Shown here: one piece after another, positions 44,671-55,452 of the stretch
Numbering within the stretch: the stretch's first letter is position 1
Layout of the letters: every line of letters starts with the position of its first letter
Source of the DNA: Umbilicaria muhlenbergii
Lineage: Eukaryota; Ascomycota; Lecanoromycetes; Umbilicariales; Umbilicariaceae
Direction: 5' to 3'
Length of the DNA stretch: 64,000 nucleotides
Assembly: GCA_000611775.1 (NCBI GenBank)
Contig: KK106983.1
Coordinates: 3,993,570-4,057,569 of the forward strand
Program-made: the position numbers and the translations under genes
The notes under the pieces: generated by a model
What the model saw: only the letters and a program-made list of their open reading frames with translations
What the model was told of the DNA's origin: nothing
Databases searched by the model: none

Positions 44671-45309
44671 TTACTGGTTCGCAGAAATCCTAGCCCGCTT
44701 CGCCTCACAATTGCCACACATATCATGCCCCTCTCTGAAGAACTCCGAAACCGTCTTCTTGCTCTGCCCAGCCAACCCCTCGACCGAAGAACTCTCCATC
44801 GCCTCCATCGGATTCCTCAACAAGAACTTCTTCTTATGCCTCGAACAAACCAAAGGATCCGCCATCAAAGCATGCGAATGCACCTCATGCGTAACGCCCA
44901 AAACCCAAGTCTTCTCCCCCCGCCCTCTCACCACGCTCTTGAACGCCACATAGACCTCCCACCTACACCCGCGCGCATTCGTCTTCTTATGTTGTCTTAC
45001 CCTCGAACTCCCCTCCCCGACATGCGATTCGAGTTTCCGTTTATTCGCAGTCTTGGTGCCGTGGTGGATGCAGGCGTACCGCACGAGGTGTTTTCGTGTA
45101 TTGGCGATGACGACGACGAAGCCGGCGCCGAAGGCGTAGTTTTGGAGACGCTCGATGGCTTGGGAGGGGGAGGCGAAGGTCTCGTTCTTTTGGGGTGGGA
45201 GGAGGTGGGAGGCGGGGATGGCGTTGATGACTTTTTGGATGCTGGGGAGGATGGCGCTAGGCTCTTCGGGGTTCGAGGCGGATGTGGGGGGGGTGGACGG
45301 CGACGACAT
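44671..45309 (-). CDS. FAR1/WRKY-GCM1-type zinc-finger protein, transposase-derived
   Basis: 212 residues, single exon, ATG at 45309 (MSSPSTPPTSASNPEEPSAI). The block FASPSQAIERLQNYAFGAGF, ANTRKHLVRYACIHHGTKTA, ARGCRWEVYVAFK and VHSHALMADPLV has the Cys-Cys-His-His order of the FAR1/WRKY-GCM1 fold found at the N-terminus of MULE transposases and plant FAR1 factors. No MULE catalytic domain follows; the frame stops after CGNCEAKRARISANQ. It may be a domesticated DNA-binding protein or a truncated transposase. A methionine-less extension upstream is open to 45453. Confidence 0.75.
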   Translation of the reverse strand: MSSPSTPPTSASNPEEPSAILPSIQKVINAIPASHLLPPQKNETFASPSQAIERLQNYAFGAGFVVVIANTRKHLVRYACIHHGTKTANKRKLESHVGEGSSRVRQHKKTNARGCRWEVYVAFKSVVRGRGEKTWVLGVTHEVHSHALMADPLVCSRHKKKFLLRNPMEAMESSSVEGLAGQSKKTVSEFFREGHDMCGNCEAKRARISANQ

Positions 45310-45757
45310 GGTCAGTCGGGGCTCATCAAAGACCGTCACAGCAGCTGTAATGATTGTCCACAAGGAAGTGCGGTACAGCTTTCCACGCAGCTGATGACGC
45401 GGGGTATAAACTGCCTCGCACGAGACTCCAGCTAGATGTGCCGGTCCGGACACACCTCCATCGCCAACCCCACAGGGCTTATCTTAGCGCGCCCCGACGC
45501 CCTATGACATCCGCCAAGCCCTCCGCACCACAAATCCCGAAACCGCCGCCTGAATCCTCCCGAACGCCTCAGCCCATCCCGACAGCATCCCCGTCCCGTG
45601 TGCGCCCTTCCCAAACATGTTCTCCAACGCAGCCACCATCCATCCCCCGTGCGCGATGAACTGCTCGCCCAAAAGAAAATGGCGGCCGACGCTGCAATCC
45701 ATCGACTCCTCATTCTACCACAGCCGGGACACGACCGCCGCCGTGGAAAGCACAACA
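45310..45757. other. Short divergent intergenic region
   Basis: About 450 bp between the FAR1-like gene (minus) and the two-helix membrane protein gene (plus). Overlapping open frames on both strands reflect high GC; none is clearly real. Confidence 0.4.
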
Positions 45758-46261
45758 ATGACCGAGATCGTTGATGCGCCCACAACCGAGGACGCCGATC
45801 CACCGTCCGTGCAACCACAACCGCCCGACGGGGAGTTCAAACCTCACGTCGAGGTCAGCACGCCCAGCGACCCCCCCTCTCCCGCACCCGCCATCGACGA
45901 CACACTCCTGACGCGCCTGATCCTCACCCCCCTCCTCTGCGTCTCCTTCCTGCTCTCGCTCCTGCTCGTCGACACGCGCAACCACGAGCGCTCGCACCCT
46001 TCCCCTAAAAATACAGGGACCATTGTTGGAAGACCACGGCTGCCGTGGGTACAGAGGGAGGGGGAGGTGTGGGTGTGGACGGCGAGGAAACGGAAAGTAA
46101 TGAAGCAGGAGATGGGCGAGGCGTTCGAGGTGCGGAAGTGGGTGATGGTTGGGTTGGTGGTGGTGGGGATGGTGGGGTTGGGGGCGGGGTTGGTGGTGGT
46201 GCGGTGGGTTTGGGGGAGGGTGGGGGGTTATTCGTTGGCTGGGCGGGTGGGCTGGGCGTAG
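45758..46261 (+). CDS. Small membrane protein with two predicted transmembrane helices
   Basis: 167 residues from the ATG at 45758 (MTEIVDAPTTEDADPPSVQP). The first 60 residues are acidic and Pro-rich. A hydrophobic segment LILTPLLCVSFLLSLLLVD is followed by a conserved-looking loop RPRLPWVQREGEVWVWTARK and a second segment WVMVGLVVVGMVGLGAGLVV, then a short Gly-rich tail. I recognise no family. The loop is rich in Trp and Arg. The open frame extends upstream to 45617 and the start could be earlier. Confidence 0.55.
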   Translation: MTEIVDAPTTEDADPPSVQPQPPDGEFKPHVEVSTPSDPPSPAPAIDDTLLTRLILTPLLCVSFLLSLLLVDTRNHERSHPSPKNTGTIVGRPRLPWVQREGEVWVWTARKRKVMKQEMGEAFEVRKWVMVGLVVVGMVGLGAGLVVVRWVWGRVGGYSLAGRVGWA

Positions 46262-46777
46262 GCGGGGAGGGCAGGGAATCTAGGTGGTGGGGTTGGAGGA
46301 GCCGGATGTGGGACTGGGATGGGGGTGTCTTGGGTGGAGGGGGTTCGTCTAGATGGATTGGATTTTACGAGAAGTAGGTGGCTTGTTGGCGTGATGTTCG
46401 TGCTTGGTTGACACCAGATAGGACACGACCAGCATACAGTACACACACTTTTCTGTTCGAATGTCGGGGAAGAGCAGCCGGACTGCACCCCTCGGATATG
46501 CACAGCGTACATGTAGTCCACCGGAAAAGTCAATAACCCAACAGCAAGGGTTTCTCGTAACTCTAAACTGCGTAACTTTGAATTCCCTTTTAGTGATGAA
46601 CAATCAATGGGATCCTGTATGCAGGAGTGCAGCACATAACGTCAGAGGAGTGCAGTAATTGTGCTTGGGTAGGCTAGGCGCTTGAAGGTGAGAGAGTAGT
46701 CAGCGAGAGTAATTACCCTCAAGTTTTCTCACGAAAACGGCCATGGCGTGAGGGATTTCAAAGAGAGACAAGAAGTC
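46262..46777. other. Convergent intergenic region
   Basis: About 515 bp between the convergent two-helix protein gene and HIS1, probably both 3' UTRs. No other feature seen. Confidence 0.5.
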
Positions 46778-47965
46778 TTAGCTCGTCCTCGAATTGGCTA
46801 TATCGAGTACAAGAATATCCGTCGCGCCCATATCCGTCAAATCATCCATCACAGTAGCTATTTGCTTCTTCTCTACCATAGAACTGACAGCGACCCAACC
46901 TTCCTCTTCGAGCGTTGTGATCGTTGGCGCCCGTTTTCCAGGTGTGATCTTCTTGGCGCTCTCGAGGAGGGTGCGCTGGACGTTGTATTGGCAGAGGACG
47001 TATTTTTGGGCGCCTGCCTGGCATTAGTGTCTGAGTGGTGGCAAGCGATGGTAGACTTACTGATGACGCCTCTTATCCTAGAGGCTATCAAATCGACGAG
47101 CCTCTGGTTCGAGGGGTGTTTCGACTTGATTAGAACTGCCGTGCTGTCGACGACGGTGTCTATAGCTTTGAGACCCGCCGCCTTCATCGTTTCCCCGGAT
47201 TCTGAAGCAGTCAGCAAACACCGCAAAGGTCTAGAGTGGTTCTTGTAACGCACCTACTAAATCCACTATCCCATCCGCCACCCCCAAAGCGCAAGCCGCC
47301 TCAACACTCCCGCCCACGTACTTTATCTTCGTCCTAAGCTTATTCTTCAACGGCACGTCACCATTCATAACCCCATTCTGGTGTTCCTGCCCCTCCAAAT
47401 GCGCAAAGTATTTCTCCGTTAACCCTACAAAGCTCGTAACCACGTTCCTCCCGACCAACTCCTTGGCATCCTTTATGCTTCCCTTCTCCGGTACTTGCAC
47501 TTGTAGACTGCACTTCCCGAACCCTAGGTCCAAGACCTCCTCTACGCCTGTATCTTCTGTGGGTGGGGAGATGGCTTCATGCTCGGCCACCTGATCGCGA
47601 CCTGTGATTCCCAAATCCACGCGACCTTCGCCTACAAAGGTGGGTATATCGGCAGCTGGTAGGAAGACGAGCGCTATATCATGATTCTTGACTAGGGCGA
47701 TGTCAAGGCGGGTTTCTCGACGAAATTGGATGTCGGAGCCGGAGAGGAGGTCTAAGGTGGCTTGATTGAGGCGTCCCTCTGGTCGAAGAGAGTAAGTCAA
47801 TGTACATGGAGGACTCGAAACCATAGTTGCTTACTTTTGGGGACGGCAAAGAGGAGGCGACCTTCTAGACTTTCTGCGCAGTCAGTCTTCGGAGCCTTTA
47901 CCAGAGAAGCAGTCTTGAGGCGCAATGGGTAGGATTGAGCGGGCTTACTGGTTTACAAGATCCAT
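46778..47965 (-). CDS. HIS1: ATP phosphoribosyltransferase (histidine biosynthesis, first step)
   Basis: Five minus-strand exons (47965-47949, 47869-47835, 47778-47254, 47201-47061, 47013-46778) give 317 aa. HisG/His1 joins ATP and PRPP to start histidine synthesis, in the cytosol, and is feedback-inhibited by histidine. The joined N-terminus MDLVNHLEGRLLFAVPKKGR is the family start. FLPAADIPTFVGEGRVDLGI and SVEAACALGVADGIVDLVES form the catalytic core. GWVAVSSMVEKKQIATVMDD is the C-terminal ACT-like regulatory domain. The first exon is only 17 nt; it is supported by restoring VNHLEGR across the splice (GTAAGC, GAAAG). The start lies head to head with RPS28. Confidence 0.95.
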
Positions 47966-48454
47966 TGCGATGCCTTCTATCACGATCTATGTCTTTGAGG
48001 AAGCAATTGAAGGAAACGACACCTTTCTTGACGGTGCGGAGTATGCTGTAAGCTTAGGAATTCATATGTTGCACGTGGGGCATGCGCCGATGGTGATTGC
48101 GGCGAGAAGAATATGACGCGAGTAGTAGCTTTCCTCCGTATAAGAAATCAATTATACGATTCTCGAATGCCCACCAGCAACTCGTAATCGGCTGTCTAGA
48201 ACTGGTAAAGAAATCTATTGAAAGGAAATGCAAGCCTCCCAAAGATTTCAGCCTTACCGCCCGCTGCCTTAGCGCCCCGCGCTAATGTCGATGCGGCTCT
48301 AGCCCTTGCCCTCCCCAATTCTTGTGGGCGAAAAGTAAGCGAGATTTGCGACAGCATCTTCAACGTCGACAACCTTCGAAGCACCGCCGCCGACTTAATC
48401 CACCTTCTCGTTCCCTGATCCAAACCACAAATCACACCCATCACAACTGCGATC
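47966..48454. promoter_or_regulatory. Divergent HIS1/RPS28 promoter region
   Basis: The two start codons face away from each other across 489 bp. I found no exact Gcn4/Cpc1 TGACTCA site. A leader intron for RPS28 is possible but not demonstrable. Confidence 0.5.
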
Positions 48455-48833
48455 ATGGATTCGTCAAAGGTCCCCGTTAAGCTGGTGAAGGTGACCCGGG
48501 TGCTGGGCCGTACCGGTAGGTGGCAACGCTCCACCTCTCCCACAATAATACTCTCGATGGAATATTTGACGAGTACGGCATCTTCTGACATTATCAGGTT
48601 CCCGTGGTGGTGTCACACAAGTGCGAGTTGAATTCATGGACGACACAACCCGAAGCATCATCCGCAACGTCAAGGGACCCGGTACGTCCAAACACTTTAT
48701 CCGGCACGATCGAACAGAGACTTGATCCCTTTCGCCGCAATAGTGCTCTTGGCTAACATAACGCAAAACAGTCCGCGAAGACGACATCCTCTGCCTCCTC
48801 GAATCCGAACGCGAAGCCCGAAGACTGAGATAG
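48455..48833 (+). CDS. RPS28: 40S ribosomal protein S28 (eS28)
   Basis: Three exons (48455-48515, 48598-48681, 48772-48833) give 68 aa, the normal length. The protein is in the 40S subunit near the mRNA exit. The sequence [60 protein letters not shown] and EREARRLR matches the family throughout. All introns are GT-AG with phases that keep the frame. Divergent from HIS1. Confidence 0.97.
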
Positions 48834-49378
48834 AGTGGGGAAGCTGGTGTGGTGGAGAGATGGGCATAGTGCATTCTGCGGGATAGCTGTTGGCTTCGGC
48901 GTGTCTAGAAAGACTCTGGTGTCTAGAAAGACTTTGCAAAATACAATAAACCAACTCGAAACGATCCACCATCATACATGCTTTACTATTCATACGATTT
49001 GCATGACAGTCCTGTTCTGGAAACCGCGTAACTCCTGGGCGCTATTACCCATCCCGCCACAACCCCCTCCGAACTATCCAACGCAGTGTCTCGGCGAGAA
49101 GAAAAGAATGCAGTGGTATTGGGGCAGGGTTGGAAACAGGCGCCTTGTTATGTTGCTCGTTATTCCCGAACTACCTACCACCTCGACAACGCCCAATATC
49201 CGCTTTCCAATACCTAAACGAACTCGAGCAGCAGCATCTCCTAATCCCAACTCTCCCTTCCCTCCTCATCACTCTCATTTTGTTCCCCACCACCCTCCCC
49301 CCAAACTCATCCCGTTCCGTCCATAAGAACTGCACCATCCCCAATCCAAAGGCAACCTTATCAGCCCTACGACTTCAT
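48834..49378. other. Intergenic, no gene seen
   Basis: About 545 bp, including the RPS28 3' region. A short direct repeat TCTAGAAAGACT occurs at 48904 and 48924. Confidence 0.45.
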
Positions 49379-50530
49379 CGTCGAACGTCGTGGCCCCAGG
49401 AATATACCCCCCCTCCGCCAACAACTCCCAAAAATCTAAACCATGATAACTTTCTATAGCGATATCCGGGATCGCGGCACCATTGGCAAAAGCAACTGCT
49501 GCCAAAAGGGTTTGTCCCAGACAGTCTTGGTTGTGGCATGGTTGTGGAATCTGGAAGATGAGAAACAGGTGAAAAAACGCACCAAAAAGGCCCGAACCAC
49601 CCAAAGGCTGATATCGTGAGATCCTCAACCTTACCCAATCAGACGCCGCCCCTTTCACCGTCGGACGTCGTACCCTCAGAAACTGACACCCTCTCCGCCA
49701 ACTCCTCCCAAAAATCCAAACCATGATAATTTCCTATACAGATGCCCGGGATCGCTGCATCAGTGGCAAAAGCAGCTTCCGCCAAAAGAGTTTAACCCAG
49801 ACAGCCGTGGTTGTGGTGCGGACGACGAGTTTGCGAGGTAGGAAACCGGTGCGAAAAGGCTGCAAAAAGTGGCGAATCACCCAGAGCCTGATGTCAAAGA
49901 TAAGATTACCACCAAGATTGCCACTACCCATCTAATCCAGTTCACCGTCGGACGTCGCGGCCTCAAGATATGACACCCCTCACGGCAACCACTCCTAAAA
50001 ATACAAATGATGACCGTTCATTGTAGAAAGTATCGGGATCGCTGCATAATTGGCAAGCGCCGGTACTTCCAAAAGGGTTTGATTTACAGAGTCAAGGTGG
50101 AGGTAGGAGGGCGTCGGTTGCAAGGGGAAAAATAGGTGCAAAAAGACAGCCAAGAGGCACGAACCACCCAGAGCCTGATAAGATAAGTTATCGTGAGATT
50201 CAATCTGCCCCGATGCAGCCACACCCGGGCCTGTTCGTCGTCGGACGTCGTAGCCCCCAAGCTCGACTGCCCTCACGGCAACGACTGCTAAAAATGCAAT
50301 CGGTGACTTTTCGATGTAGGAAGTATTGGGATCGGTGGAGCATTGGCATGGGTAGATGGTGTCAACAAGGTTTGGTATGGAGGGTTGTGGCTGAGGTGGG
50401 AGAGTGGTGCTTGTGGAGGGTCAAATGGGTGGGAAAAGGAGGCGGAAAGGGGTGGCACGCCCGGACTAAGATTTTCGATGGAGATCGTGAGAACAACGCC
50501 GCCGTCTTAGCCGCCACGAACACGGTAAAC
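49379..50530. repeat. Four diverged tandem copies of about 285 bp
   Basis: CGTCG(G/A)ACGTCG anchors lie at 49379, 49659, 49946 and 50239 (spacing 280, 287, 293). Each is followed by CAACTCCTCCCAAAAAT-type, GGGATCGC, TTGGCAAAAGC, and CCAAAAGGGTTTG-type blocks. On the minus strand each unit translates to a similar string around QTLLAEVAFANDAAIP and, for units 1 and 2, YHGLDFW. Units 3 and 4 carry stops. The copies look like decaying coding sequence. Unit 1 also reads LLAEGGYIPGATTF, which resembles the VAEGDGVIPGG block of the NANNHQ family (weak). Confidence 0.75.
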
Positions 50531-50849
50531 GGTATGGTGTATCTGGATATCTAGGTATCGGTCTGGGTGTCCAGGCATCTGTTACGAATTGAGTATCTCG
50601 ACTGCTAACAAGGTAGCGAATGACCTATGATTGACTGGGTATACTGTATGTAAAAGTGCCGAGTACAACAGCCGCCGTTGTTACCTCAACTTCCTCTCCT
50701 CCCCGCTTCTACCATCCCTGTTCTATCGCTGTGTATCGGAATGACGACAACAACCGCACCTATACACGCGCAAGGCTTCCTCTCGAGCGGCCAGCCAACA
50801 GCACCAATCTCCAGTAGAAGTGGTGCACCACCCAAAGACCGCATCCTCT
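50531..50849. other. Intergenic, no feature seen
   Basis: About 320 bp between the four-copy array and the 3' end of the GPD1-like gene; nothing to call. Confidence 0.4.
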
Positions 50850-52370
50850 CTAAGCGTCCCCCTCGATCAGATCAGGAAGATTCTTAACCTCCGCCTCCCC
50901 TTCCAAAATGCCTTAAGAGAAAAATCATTAGCTTCCCTCCCCATGAACTTCTTCCTAGGATAGAGGAAAAAACTCACGATGCACCCCCGTAAACAACGGA
51001 AACTCCCCCTCCAACCCCCTCGTCCTCAAAAACCCCCAAACCTCCCTCGCCGTCGACGTCCCCTGCAAAATCTGACCATTCAGCTCCCTCTTCTCCACCT
51101 CCCCAATGGGTACCCCCTCCTCCACACTCATCTTCGCGCACCGAAAGTTCCTCCCCCCCGAACAACTCGTGATGAGATCCGCGACGCCCGCGCTCTCCTC
51201 GGTGAAGGTGCCCGCATGCACCGACTCCGCGAAGAACATTTTCCCGAACTTGACCATCTCGAGCAGGCCGACGCGCATGACGGCCGCTTTGGCGTTGTCG
51301 CCCCAGCCGAGGCCGGAGACGAAGCCGGCGGCGATGGCGACGATGTTTTTGAGGGCGCCGCCGAGGGAGACGCCGGCGACGTCGGAGACGACGCGGACGT
51401 GGAAGTAGGGCCGGTGGAAGAGCGTCTTCATGAGAGCGTGGTCGACGGGCGGGAACTCGGCGGGCATGGCGCGGAGTTTCTTTTTATGCCCCGTCTCTTT
51501 GGATTCGCTGGAGTCTGTGATTTTGGTGAGGTCCAGATCGGAGGATTTGGGGGAGGGGCCTTTGGGGGTGGGGTTTTGGGAGTCCATGTGGGGAGGGTCG
51601 TAGGCGATGGTTGTTTCGGAGAATTTCTCTTGCGCGACTTCGTTGGCGATGTTGGCGCCGGATAGGGCGCCGCAGTAGATTCCGAGTTTGGCGCCGATTG
51701 ATTCCGAGAAGAGGCTGACGCCGTCGGTAGAGACGTTGACACCTTTGATACAGGATACCCCGCGGGCGTAGGGGAGAATGTGCCCTTTCATCTGATCGCA
51801 GAGTCCACCGATGAATTGATGCGGCAGGTTGAACACTAGGATTGTGGAGTCCTTGACGGAGTCTTGTAGCGACGGGTTGGCAACAAGATTGTGCGGTAGG
51901 GGTATGTCAGGCAGGTACTTGACGTTCTCGTGGAAGTGGTTGATGAGCTTCGTGAGCTTTTGAGGCTTCGTGGAAAGCTCTGATGATGCATCGTGATGTT
52001 TCGAGTTCTTTGGGACCGTGGTTTCCTCTTCATACACCCACATCTGTACCTCTGGCTCGAAGAGATCCGGATGGGCTTTGGTGTTCTCGGCGACGATTTT
52101 GGCTATGGCAGATCCCCTCCACAGTACTTTTAGCATAAGTATCAGCCTGTCAACGGTAGAGCAAGAGCGAACATACCAGTTGCCTGAACCCACCACCGTT
52201 ACCTTGTGCTTCTTCTCATGAGGCGCGAGTGTAGCCATATTGGCACGATTGGAGGAGCGGTTCGGCGAAGCTTGTCGGGATGAAGAAGAAGAAGCACCTC
52301 CTAGGCTGGATATGACTTGTGTTAAACGTCGAGAAGCTGTTGCGGCAGCAGAAGAGGCTTTGGAGAGCAT
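50850..52370 (-). CDS. GPD1: Glycerol-3-phosphate dehydrogenase (NAD+)
   Basis: Minus exons 52370-52177, 52116-50978 and 50911-50850 give 464 aa, or 420 aa from the inner ATG at 52238. The enzyme reduces dihydroxyacetone phosphate to glycerol-3-phosphate for glycerol and lipid synthesis and redox balance. [20 protein letters not shown] is the NAD-binding loop, completed by intron removal. [60 protein letters not shown] and [17 protein letters not shown] are family blocks. The last exon restores [15 protein letters not shown]. The extra N-terminus ([19 protein letters not shown]) is Arg/Ser-rich, and a Ser/Lys-rich insert near residue 285 is unusual. Confidence 0.95.
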
Positions 52371-53555
52371 GTATGGGGGCTTTAAGGCTTTTGTTATAGG
52401 ATTGCAAGGACCGTTGTTCAAGTCACCGAGGTGAGGTGACGCAGATAGGATTGATAGATAAGATCGTGTGCGAGGTTTCACTGTTGAAGTCGGCAAACTT
52501 GCCAGCGCACGTCAGACGAGAAGTTCGGAACTTTGGATGACATGGATCATCAGCATTGTTGAGGGGCTAGCATGCTACTGATCAATGTGCCCGCTGGTCT
52601 GCCATTCGCTGGAAGGCAAGGAGGTGAGGAGGTAAGGTAGTCGCTGCCATTCGCCGCCGGCCTTCGGCTTTCTTCTCCAGCATACCCGTAAGACGTGATA
52701 AAGGACCGGCTTAGAACAGAGAGGCCGAGGATCCCCTTTAAAAGCGACAAACCCTCATTGTACATAGATCACAGAAACCGCCTGTGGTTGGTATTGATCA
52801 CACCACCTGATACCATGTACGTTGGGATATTTCGAGTTGAGGAAGACGATCCCCATAAGAGACGAACTTTCTCTTCAGGTTTCACTGCTAGGCATGCATC
52901 GGGATATATGCAACTTTATTTGCGGACATGCATCTGCCTGCATCTCCATCCTCAACGATGGGATTCCCGGCAATGCCATTGTCATATTTTACAACCCGTC
53001 GTCAATATTTAACCACCTGAAGATCTAGCTACACTACCTCGCCACAGTTTCCATAAACATTGCTCTTGGACATGTAAGAGAGATGCTCTAACAGCGTTTG
53101 GTTGATCGGGGGGAAACCAACAAATCAAAACGCACCGCTTCCGGGTTCGTACGCGCCGATCTGAGATTTTGTACCTTTGCAAAGATCCACAGCTCCATAA
53201 TTTGACGAGCGACCTTGCCTTTCCTGGTGCCATAATTGGGGATATGGAGGCCTTGAGGCTCAATTCTCCGTGAGGCGCATGGCTGCCCTCGTCAACCAGA
53301 GAGATCGAGGGGAATGGAACTCTCCAGCAAGGCTACAAGGAGCATGGTTCAGCAGGTACCTGGCGACTCAAGCTGCCGCTTTTACTTGACTAAGGGATCT
53401 CAAGGGCATTGATGTTCCTTGGCGTGCCTTCGAGTATGCTCGTGGCGGGCACTGCTTCGCCGTCACAACACATACCCGACATTGCCTATCTGGTTGCAGC
53501 ATAAGAAGTTGTTCGCAGACCGGCCGTCGTTACATGCATCAAAGCGTAATGGAGA
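52371..53555. other. Intergenic, no supported gene
   Basis: About 1.2 kb between the GPD1 start and the 3' end of the MULE-derived gene. Weak frames at 52700-53030 are discussed under rejected items. Confidence 0.45.
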
Positions 53556-54656
53556 TCATGAGTTCGCAACGGATGCTATCAGTCGCGCGGCTTCGAAGTT
53601 GAGTCTTGCGGCTTCGGTATTGAGCCTTGCAGCCTCTTGGCCTAGACGTGCCGCTTGTTGCATTAGCCTGGCTGCCTCCATCTGCGTCTCTTTCGCTGTT
53701 CTCGGTTGAGCTTGTACGGCCTGTGTCGCAGGCATACGACCGTTGTGCATGTTAGGAGGAAGAGTTTGTGGCCCATTCTGAGGTGGCTGTTGTTTTTGAA
53801 ACTGAGGCCGCTGTTGGGCAGTAGGAACGGGAACTTGGGGTCCATTGGTGATCGTAGGGTCAACCGGCATTGCATCCTCCGCTGCCTGAGCCATGCCGTT
53901 CATGGGGAATTGCTGAAGCTGCTGCTGGTTGTTCGCTGTCACCTGAGCGCTTACGGACACTTCATTCATGGATGTAGGTGCTCCATTTGCTTGCGGGCAG
54001 TTCCGCCTGTTGTGACCGGGTTGAAAACACGCCCGGCAATGTTGTTCCTGCTGCCGTGGTAGGTCCTGGTCTGAGGAGTCTGACGGCATGCGGTCCGGAA
54101 TATCGTCGAAATACTCGTCCGGGACAGCTACGTTGGCGTCCGCAGACGCTGGCTGACGTTGTGGGCATCGATGCCTGCTGTGGCCGGTCAAGCCGCAGTG
54201 CCGGCACGGTTTCCTGGTCTTTGGAACCAGCAGCTGCTTCACTTTCTGTGCTTGGCGTAGCGCAATTCTCTGGCCGTATTTCCTCTCCACCGCGTCGATG
54301 ATGGTGGCCGTGGTCGTGTCTTTGTCGATGGTGAGAAGCTTTGGTACAGCTTCTACTAGGAATTTCAACTTGCTCGCTTCCGGCCTTCGGATGGTCTGAG
54401 ATACCAGTTCTTGCGAGGTAGAAACACAGTTGTGAACATCGTCGCAAGTGGTGACTCGTGCATAACCCCACTTCTCATTGAAATTGGCACGAATCCGGAA
54501 TGGACAATCTGGACTTGACCTACAGCCCGCGCGGACACGGTGGCTGTCACTGTCCAGAATGGACGGGGTAAAGTTTCGTTCAATGGCCCATTCACGAAGT
54601 GCTTTCTTGAACTCGATCAGAGTCGGAAAATGCTGGCCTTGCTCTATGGCTGGCAT
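53556..54656 (-). CDS. MuDR-type DNA-binding domain with two zinc knuckles and heptad tail
   Basis: 366 residues, single exon, ATG at 54656. Residues 10-80 match the MuDR/MULE N-terminal zinc-binding region: FPTLIEFKKALREWAIERNF, AGCRSSPDCPFRIRANFN and TTCDDVHNC. Two CCHC knuckles follow, CRHCGLTGHSRHRC and CRACFQPGHNRRNC. A Gln/Pro-rich linker leads to five heptads starting AARL (AARLMQQ, AARLGQE, AARLNTE, AARLNFE, AARLIAS), a probable oligomerising helix. The MULE catalytic DDE region is absent and the frame is intact, so a host-domesticated factor is possible, but a truncated transposase cannot be excluded. Confidence 0.85.
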   Translation of the reverse strand: MPAIEQGQHFPTLIEFKKALREWAIERNFTPSILDSDSHRVRAGCRSSPDCPFRIRANFNEKWGYARVTTCDDVHNCVSTSQELVSQTIRRPEASKLKFLVEAVPKLLTIDKDTTTATIIDAVERKYGQRIALRQAQKVKQLLVPKTRKPCRHCGLTGHSRHRCPQRQPASADANVAVPDEYFDDIPDRMPSDSSDQDLPRQQEQHCRACFQPGHNRRNCPQANGAPTSMNEVSVSAQVTANNQQQLQQFPMNGMAQAAEDAMPVDPTITNGPQVPVPTAQQRPQFQKQQPPQNGPQTLPPNMHNGRMPATQAVQAQPRTAKETQMEAARLMQQAARLGQEAARLNTEAARLNFEAARLIASVANS

Positions 54657-55452
54657 GGTGACAGATCACAGAGAGTAGAATCAATGGCCCTTGAGGGTTA
54701 GGGCACGACCGTGTGGGGGGCGTCACGCTGTGGCATGCTTTTTAGTCAAGCGCAATCGCATTGAGTGCCGGGCGCAATTCTGAGTGGGCGAGCATCTCAA
54801 ACGTACGCAAAAACGAGGCTCCTTCCTGCGGCACTTCCTTGCCCACTGCTGCAAATCTGCAAATCTGCAAATCAGAAGTCGCGACTTATGTGGAGATGGA
54901 GATGGAGATGGAGATGGAGATGCACATGGATCGGTGTGGCATGATAGGGCCGGCGTCGTAGTAGAGACGTTGCTGCTGCAACACGGGCTGAGGCCGGGCC
55001 AAAGACGATCGCGCCCATTCCACACGATCCAAATGCTGAGCCCGCCCGAAAGTCAAGGTGCTGACTCATGCTCGCCTGCCCGTGCTGAGTCATCCGTCTC
55101 GGCCAACCTGCTCGGCGAAATAGAAAAGAAGAAATAACTTGGTCCCGAACACCGCATGGGGCAGTTGCGCCTCGACTGCAGGCTCGAGACTCACGATTGA
55201 CACTGCCTGAGACGCAGTGGGCTCTTCCTCCGAACGGGCGATAAGAACGGGGGAAGCGCTGGCTGATGCTTTTCCTGCGTTGCTATGCTATGGCACCATG
55301 TACATAAATACTTCTCTTCCGCTCTGAAAGCCTTCAACCATTCTTTCACCGGGCCAATTCGTTCACTCGGGAAACGCTTACACTCGCTGCACCCTATGCA
55401 ATCCGCTCTGAATATCCTCAAACAGCCGTATTACTTTTATTCCGCTATCAGT
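54657..55452. other. Divergent intergenic region with microsatellites
   Basis: Carries a (GGAGAT)5 microsatellite at 54892-54921 and a 9-bp repeat GCAAATCTG around 54851. Otherwise no feature apart from the GDB1 upstream region, in which an alternative in-frame ATG lies at 55396. Confidence 0.55.
54892..54921. repeat. GGAGAT microsatellite
   Basis: Five perfect hexanucleotide copies, followed by imperfect GCACATGGA. Confidence 0.95.

Noticed and set aside
45432-45818. Minus-strand frame of 128 codons opposite the two-helix membrane protein
   Set aside because: Arg/Trp/Cys-rich shadow composition and no ATG in good context.
52695-53030. Plus-strand fragments resembling the NANNHQ family (PPDTMYVGIF against APNSNVYVVF; later LNDGIPGNAIV)
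   Set aside because: Similarity is short, lies in two frames and lacks the NANNHQ motif; too weak to call a relic.
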